Below, piece after piece: positions 61,916 to 64,000 of a stretch of DNA of 64,000 bases. Positions within the stretch are counted from its first letter, which is position 1; every line of letters begins with the position of its first letter. The notes under the pieces were generated by a model, which did not search any database, was not told the origin of the DNA, and saw only the letters and a program-made list of their open reading frames with translations. The stretch covers positions 5,271,001 through 5,335,000 of the forward strand of contig NZ_CP109017.1 of the NCBI RefSeq assembly GCF_036226765.1. Reading direction: 5' to 3'. This stretch comes from Streptomyces sp. NBC_00670 (GTDB lineage Bacteria > Actinomycetota > Actinomycetes > Streptomycetales > Streptomycetaceae). The translations under genes and the position numbers were made by a program.

Positions 61916-63129
61916 GTAAGTCGAGTAGGCGATTCCTCAAAGATCTCGTTCGTGAGGTCAAGCCGGGCTTCGCATGCGGAGAGACTGACCCGGATGGGAT
62001 CTTTCAGGTCCGAATGAACAATGTTACCAAGTCTGGTAACATTGATTTGACTAAACAGCGTCGAGTGCCTCGTAGTCATCCTGGCGTCGGAAAGACTGAA
62101 CTGCTCCCTGGTGATGTGCTATTCAACGCCACCAACAGTCCTGACTTGGTGGGCAAGACGCTATTTTGGTCCGGCCTTGACGAGGGAGCGGTGTACAGTA
62201 ACCACTTCCAGAGGATTCGTACTGATGAGAAGCAGCTCGACTCCAAATACCTGAGCCGGTGGCTGGCATTCCAGTTTGAACTGGGAATCTTTCGCAGTCT
62301 GTGTAAGCAATGGGTAAATCAGGCCACGGTGGCCAGGGATAGCCTGTTGGCCCTCAGGGTTCCCCTGTTGCCCCTCGCGGAGCAGAAGCGCGTCGCAGCC
62401 GTCCTCGATCAGGTGGACGCCCTCCGAGCCAAGCGTCGCAAGGCCATCACTCTCCTCGACGAGCTCGCCCAGTCCATCTTCCTCGACATGTTCGGCAATC
62501 CTGCTCGCAACCCGCTGGGCTGGCCTGTGGGGAAGGTTGGCGATTTGCTGATCTCTGCGAACTATGGCAGTTCTGTCAAAGCGGACTTGGCGGGTGACGT
62601 TCCGGTCCTTCGCATGAACAACGTCACCGCCTCTGGTGACGTTGACATGTGTGATTTGAAGTACTTGCCAAAAGAACAGGTGCCAGAGAAACACCTTGTA
62701 CGAGCGGGGGATGTGCTGTTCAACAGGACAAACAGTGCTGAGCTGGTAGGTAAGACGGCTATCTATCGATCCGCCGAAGAAGTCGCCTACGCGGGCTACT
62801 TGGTACGCCTTCGGGTAAGTGAAGGCCATCACCCAGAATATCTGGCAGCTTTCTTGAACAGTCGGTATGCGAAGCGGGTGCTGCGCTCGATGAGTAAGAG
62901 CATCGTCGGCATGGCAAACATCAACGCCAAACAGGTTCAGGCTATGAACATCCTCGTCCCGCCGCTGGCCGAACAGAAGCGATTCGCAGCGGCGATCACG
63001 CAGATCGAGGCAGCCAAGAAACCTCACCGCACCCACCTAGCGACCCTCGACGAACTCTTCACCTCCCTCCAGCACCGTGCCTTCTCCGGCACCCTCTGGG
63101 ATCATGAGGCCTCCGGCGAAGCCGCGTAA
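61912..63129 (+). CDS. hsdS: Type I restriction-modification specificity subunit HsdS
   Basis: 405 residues. Two target-recognition domains (TRD1 about 1-145, TRD2 about 200-345) are separated by conserved helices (PLAEQKRVAAVLDQVDALRAKRRKAITLLDEL, and again PLAEQKRFAAAITQIEAAK). The TRDs belong to the same subfamily: VRMNNVTKSGNIDL with PGDVLFNATNSPDLVGKT, and LRMNNVTASGDVDM with AGDVLFNRTNSAELVGKT, exactly 200 codons apart. They may recognise similar half-sites. GC content and codon choice fall well below neighbours (many AAT, GTT, TTT, AGT codons), a sign of horizontal origin. Confidence 0.95.
   Translation: MSKSSRRFLKDLVREVKPGFACGETDPDGIFQVRMNNVTKSGNIDLTKQRRVPRSHPGVGKTELLPGDVLFNATNSPDLVGKTLFWSGLDEGAVYSNHFQRIRTDEKQLDSKYLSRWLAFQFELGIFRSLCKQWVNQATVARDSLLALRVPLLPLAEQKRVAAVLDQVDALRAKRRKAITLLDELAQSIFLDMFGNPARNPLGWPVGKVGDLLISANYGSSVKADLAGDVPVLRMNNVTASGDVDMCDLKYLPKEQVPEKHLVRAGDVLFNRTNSAELVGKTAIYRSAEEVAYAGYLVRLRVSEGHHPEYLAAFLNSRYAKRVLRSMSKSIVGMANINAKQVQAMNILVPPLAEQKRFAAAITQIEAAKKPHRTHLATLDELFTSLQHRAFSGTLWDHEASGEAA
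62019..62044 (+). other. 10-bp perfect inverted repeat in TRD1 of hsdS
   Basis: CAATGTTACC-AAGTCT-GGTAACATTG within the codons for NNVTKSGNID. Its counterpart lies 600 bases on. Confidence 0.8.
62619..62644 (+). other. 10-bp perfect inverted repeat in TRD2 of hsdS
   Basis: CAACGTCACC-GCCTCT-GGTGACGTTG. Compared with TRD1 two positions change on each arm and pairing is kept. Confidence 0.8.
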
Positions 63130-63332
63130 GCCGCTCCCGCCGTACCCGGTGCACCGCACCGACCGCACGACCAGCACCACACGCCACCCCCACGGCCGGG
63201 CAGGGGAGCCCGGCCCCCGGGTGGCGTTGCCGTAGGAGACGGACGGAGACGTCGGCCTCGTGCGGGCCCGGGACGCCGAGCCTCGGGCCCGCACGACAGG
63301 GCCGCCACAGGGGAGAGGGACACCGCACCGCC

Positions 63333-64000
63333 ATGGGTAGCGACCAGAACGGTCAGGACAAGCAGCGCGGCCAGAGCAGCGACAGCCAGAGCCAGACCGG
63401 CCATGACAAACATGCCCGCGATCGTGCCGCCGCCAGTAACGTCGGCCACACTACGGGCGGTAACTTCGCCTTCCTCCGTGCCGAATGGCCCGCCCTCTAC
63501 GACGAAGCGATCCGCGCCGAGCGGCTGATCCACCACGATCCTCGTGCCGCCTGCTTCTACGCCCGCCGGGCCATCGAGATCACCGCCCGCTGGATGTACG
63601 ACACGGACAGCAGCCTCAACGAGCCCTACAAAAAAGACCTCGCGGCGATGCTCCACGAGCCGACCTTCAAGCTGCTCGTCGGGCCGGCGGTCAACGCCAA
63701 GATGAACCTCATCCGCAGCCACGGGAACAACGCCGTACACAAGGCAGCCCCGGTCTCGAAGACCATCGCCGAGACGAGCGTCAAGGAGTTGTTCCACTCC
63801 CTCTACTGGTTCGCCCGGACCTACACCCGCCAGGCTGCCGCGCTGCCGCCCGCCGGGCTGGCGTTCGACACCAGCCTCGTACCGCGCCCCCTCTCCCCCC
63901 AGGCCCGAGCGCTGAAGCAGGCCGAGCTCAAGGCCAAGGAGGCCGAGGACGAGGCACGCTTCAAGGAGCAGGCCGAGCAGCTCGCGGCCGAGCGCGCGCA
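63333..64000 (+). CDS. hsdR: Type I restriction endonuclease subunit HsdR, N-terminal part
   Basis: ATG 63333 opens a frame that is still open at the window end (222 codons seen). GGGAGAGGG lies 13 bases upstream. Residues 1-35 are Gln/Ser/Asp-rich, then FAFLRAEWPALYDEAIRAERLIHHDPRAACFYARRAIEITARWMYD and LLVGPAVNAKMNLIRSHGNNAVH, the DUF4145 domain that starts many HsdR proteins. A charged coiled-coil region (LKQAELKAKEAEDEARFKEQAEQLAAER) follows. Helicase and nuclease motifs would lie downstream and cannot be seen, so the assignment rests on the DUF4145 domain and the position after hsdMS. Confidence 0.8.
   Translation, partial: MGSDQNGQDKQRGQSSDSQSQTGHDKHARDRAAASNVGHTTGGNFAFLRAEWPALYDEAIRAERLIHHDPRAACFYARRAIEITARWMYDTDSSLNEPYKKDLAAMLHEPTFKLLVGPAVNAKMNLIRSHGNNAVHKAAPVSKTIAETSVKELFHSLYWFARTYTRQAAALPPAGLAFDTSLVPRPLSPQARALKQAELKAKEAEDEARFKEQAEQLAAERA

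Noticed and set aside
53044..64000. tRNA genes or integrase marking an island edge
   Set aside because: I looked for cloverleaf-like arms and recombinase motifs and found none within the window.

Overview
The window is high-GC Streptomyces chromosome: codon third positions are almost all G/C, conservons are present, and the core gene order agrees, from memory, with the S. coelicolor segment around SCO5510-SCO5547. All identifications rest on reading motifs and gene order; no database search was run.

Layout. 1-4.5 kb: housekeeping enzymes (GNAT fragment, small membrane protein, sugar-dehydrogenase lipoprotein, aldo/keto reductase, 2-hydroxyacid dehydrogenase). 5-8.2 kb: membrane PAS-GGDEF-EAL protein with a degenerate EAL. 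8.2-14 kb: ilvB-ilvN-ilvC behind a leader-peptide attenuator, then serA. 14.3-16.7 kb: drug exporter and TetR repressor, divergent across an array of eight 13-bp operator-like repeats. 16.8-20.9 kb: proline catabolism (PucR-type regulator, proline dehydrogenase, P5C dehydrogenase). 21.4-27.6 kb: small protein, Tat phosphoesterase lipoprotein, leuB, ilvE, and cimA behind a second, Ile-rich leader and terminator. 27.7-32.9 kb: divergent secreted GH30 and GH3 hydrolases. 33-35 kb: a TPM-like membrane protein framed by a 185-bp inverted repeat. 35.3-38.1 kb: YceI protein and the acyl-CoA carboxylase pair accB-accE. 38.4-49.6 kb: two tandem leftward conservons (cvnA-B-C-D), the second with a frameshifted cvnA. 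50-53 kb: small protein, FAH-family hydrolase, gltX.

From the terminator after gltX (53043) to the window end the content becomes accessory. A compact omega-ester peptide (graspetide) cluster comes first: precursor, ATP-grasp ligase and PIMT-like methyltransferase, joined by 4-bp overlaps, with a divergent regulator and an acetyltransferase. It is followed by a DUF3800 protein, an XRE/DUF397/ATPase trio and a type I restriction-modification locus (hsdM-hsdS, and hsdR cut by the window end). Rare TTA codons occur in the ATP-grasp gene, the regulator and the DUF3800 gene, suggesting bldA-dependent developmental expression.

The items most worth following are the graspetide/aspartimide cluster, the 13-bp operator array, the Ile-rich cimA leader, the 185-bp inverted repeats, and paired covarying palindromes in both target-recognition domains of hsdS. 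A dispersed GC-rich repeat family fills many intergenic gaps; one copy supplies the end of a coding sequence.
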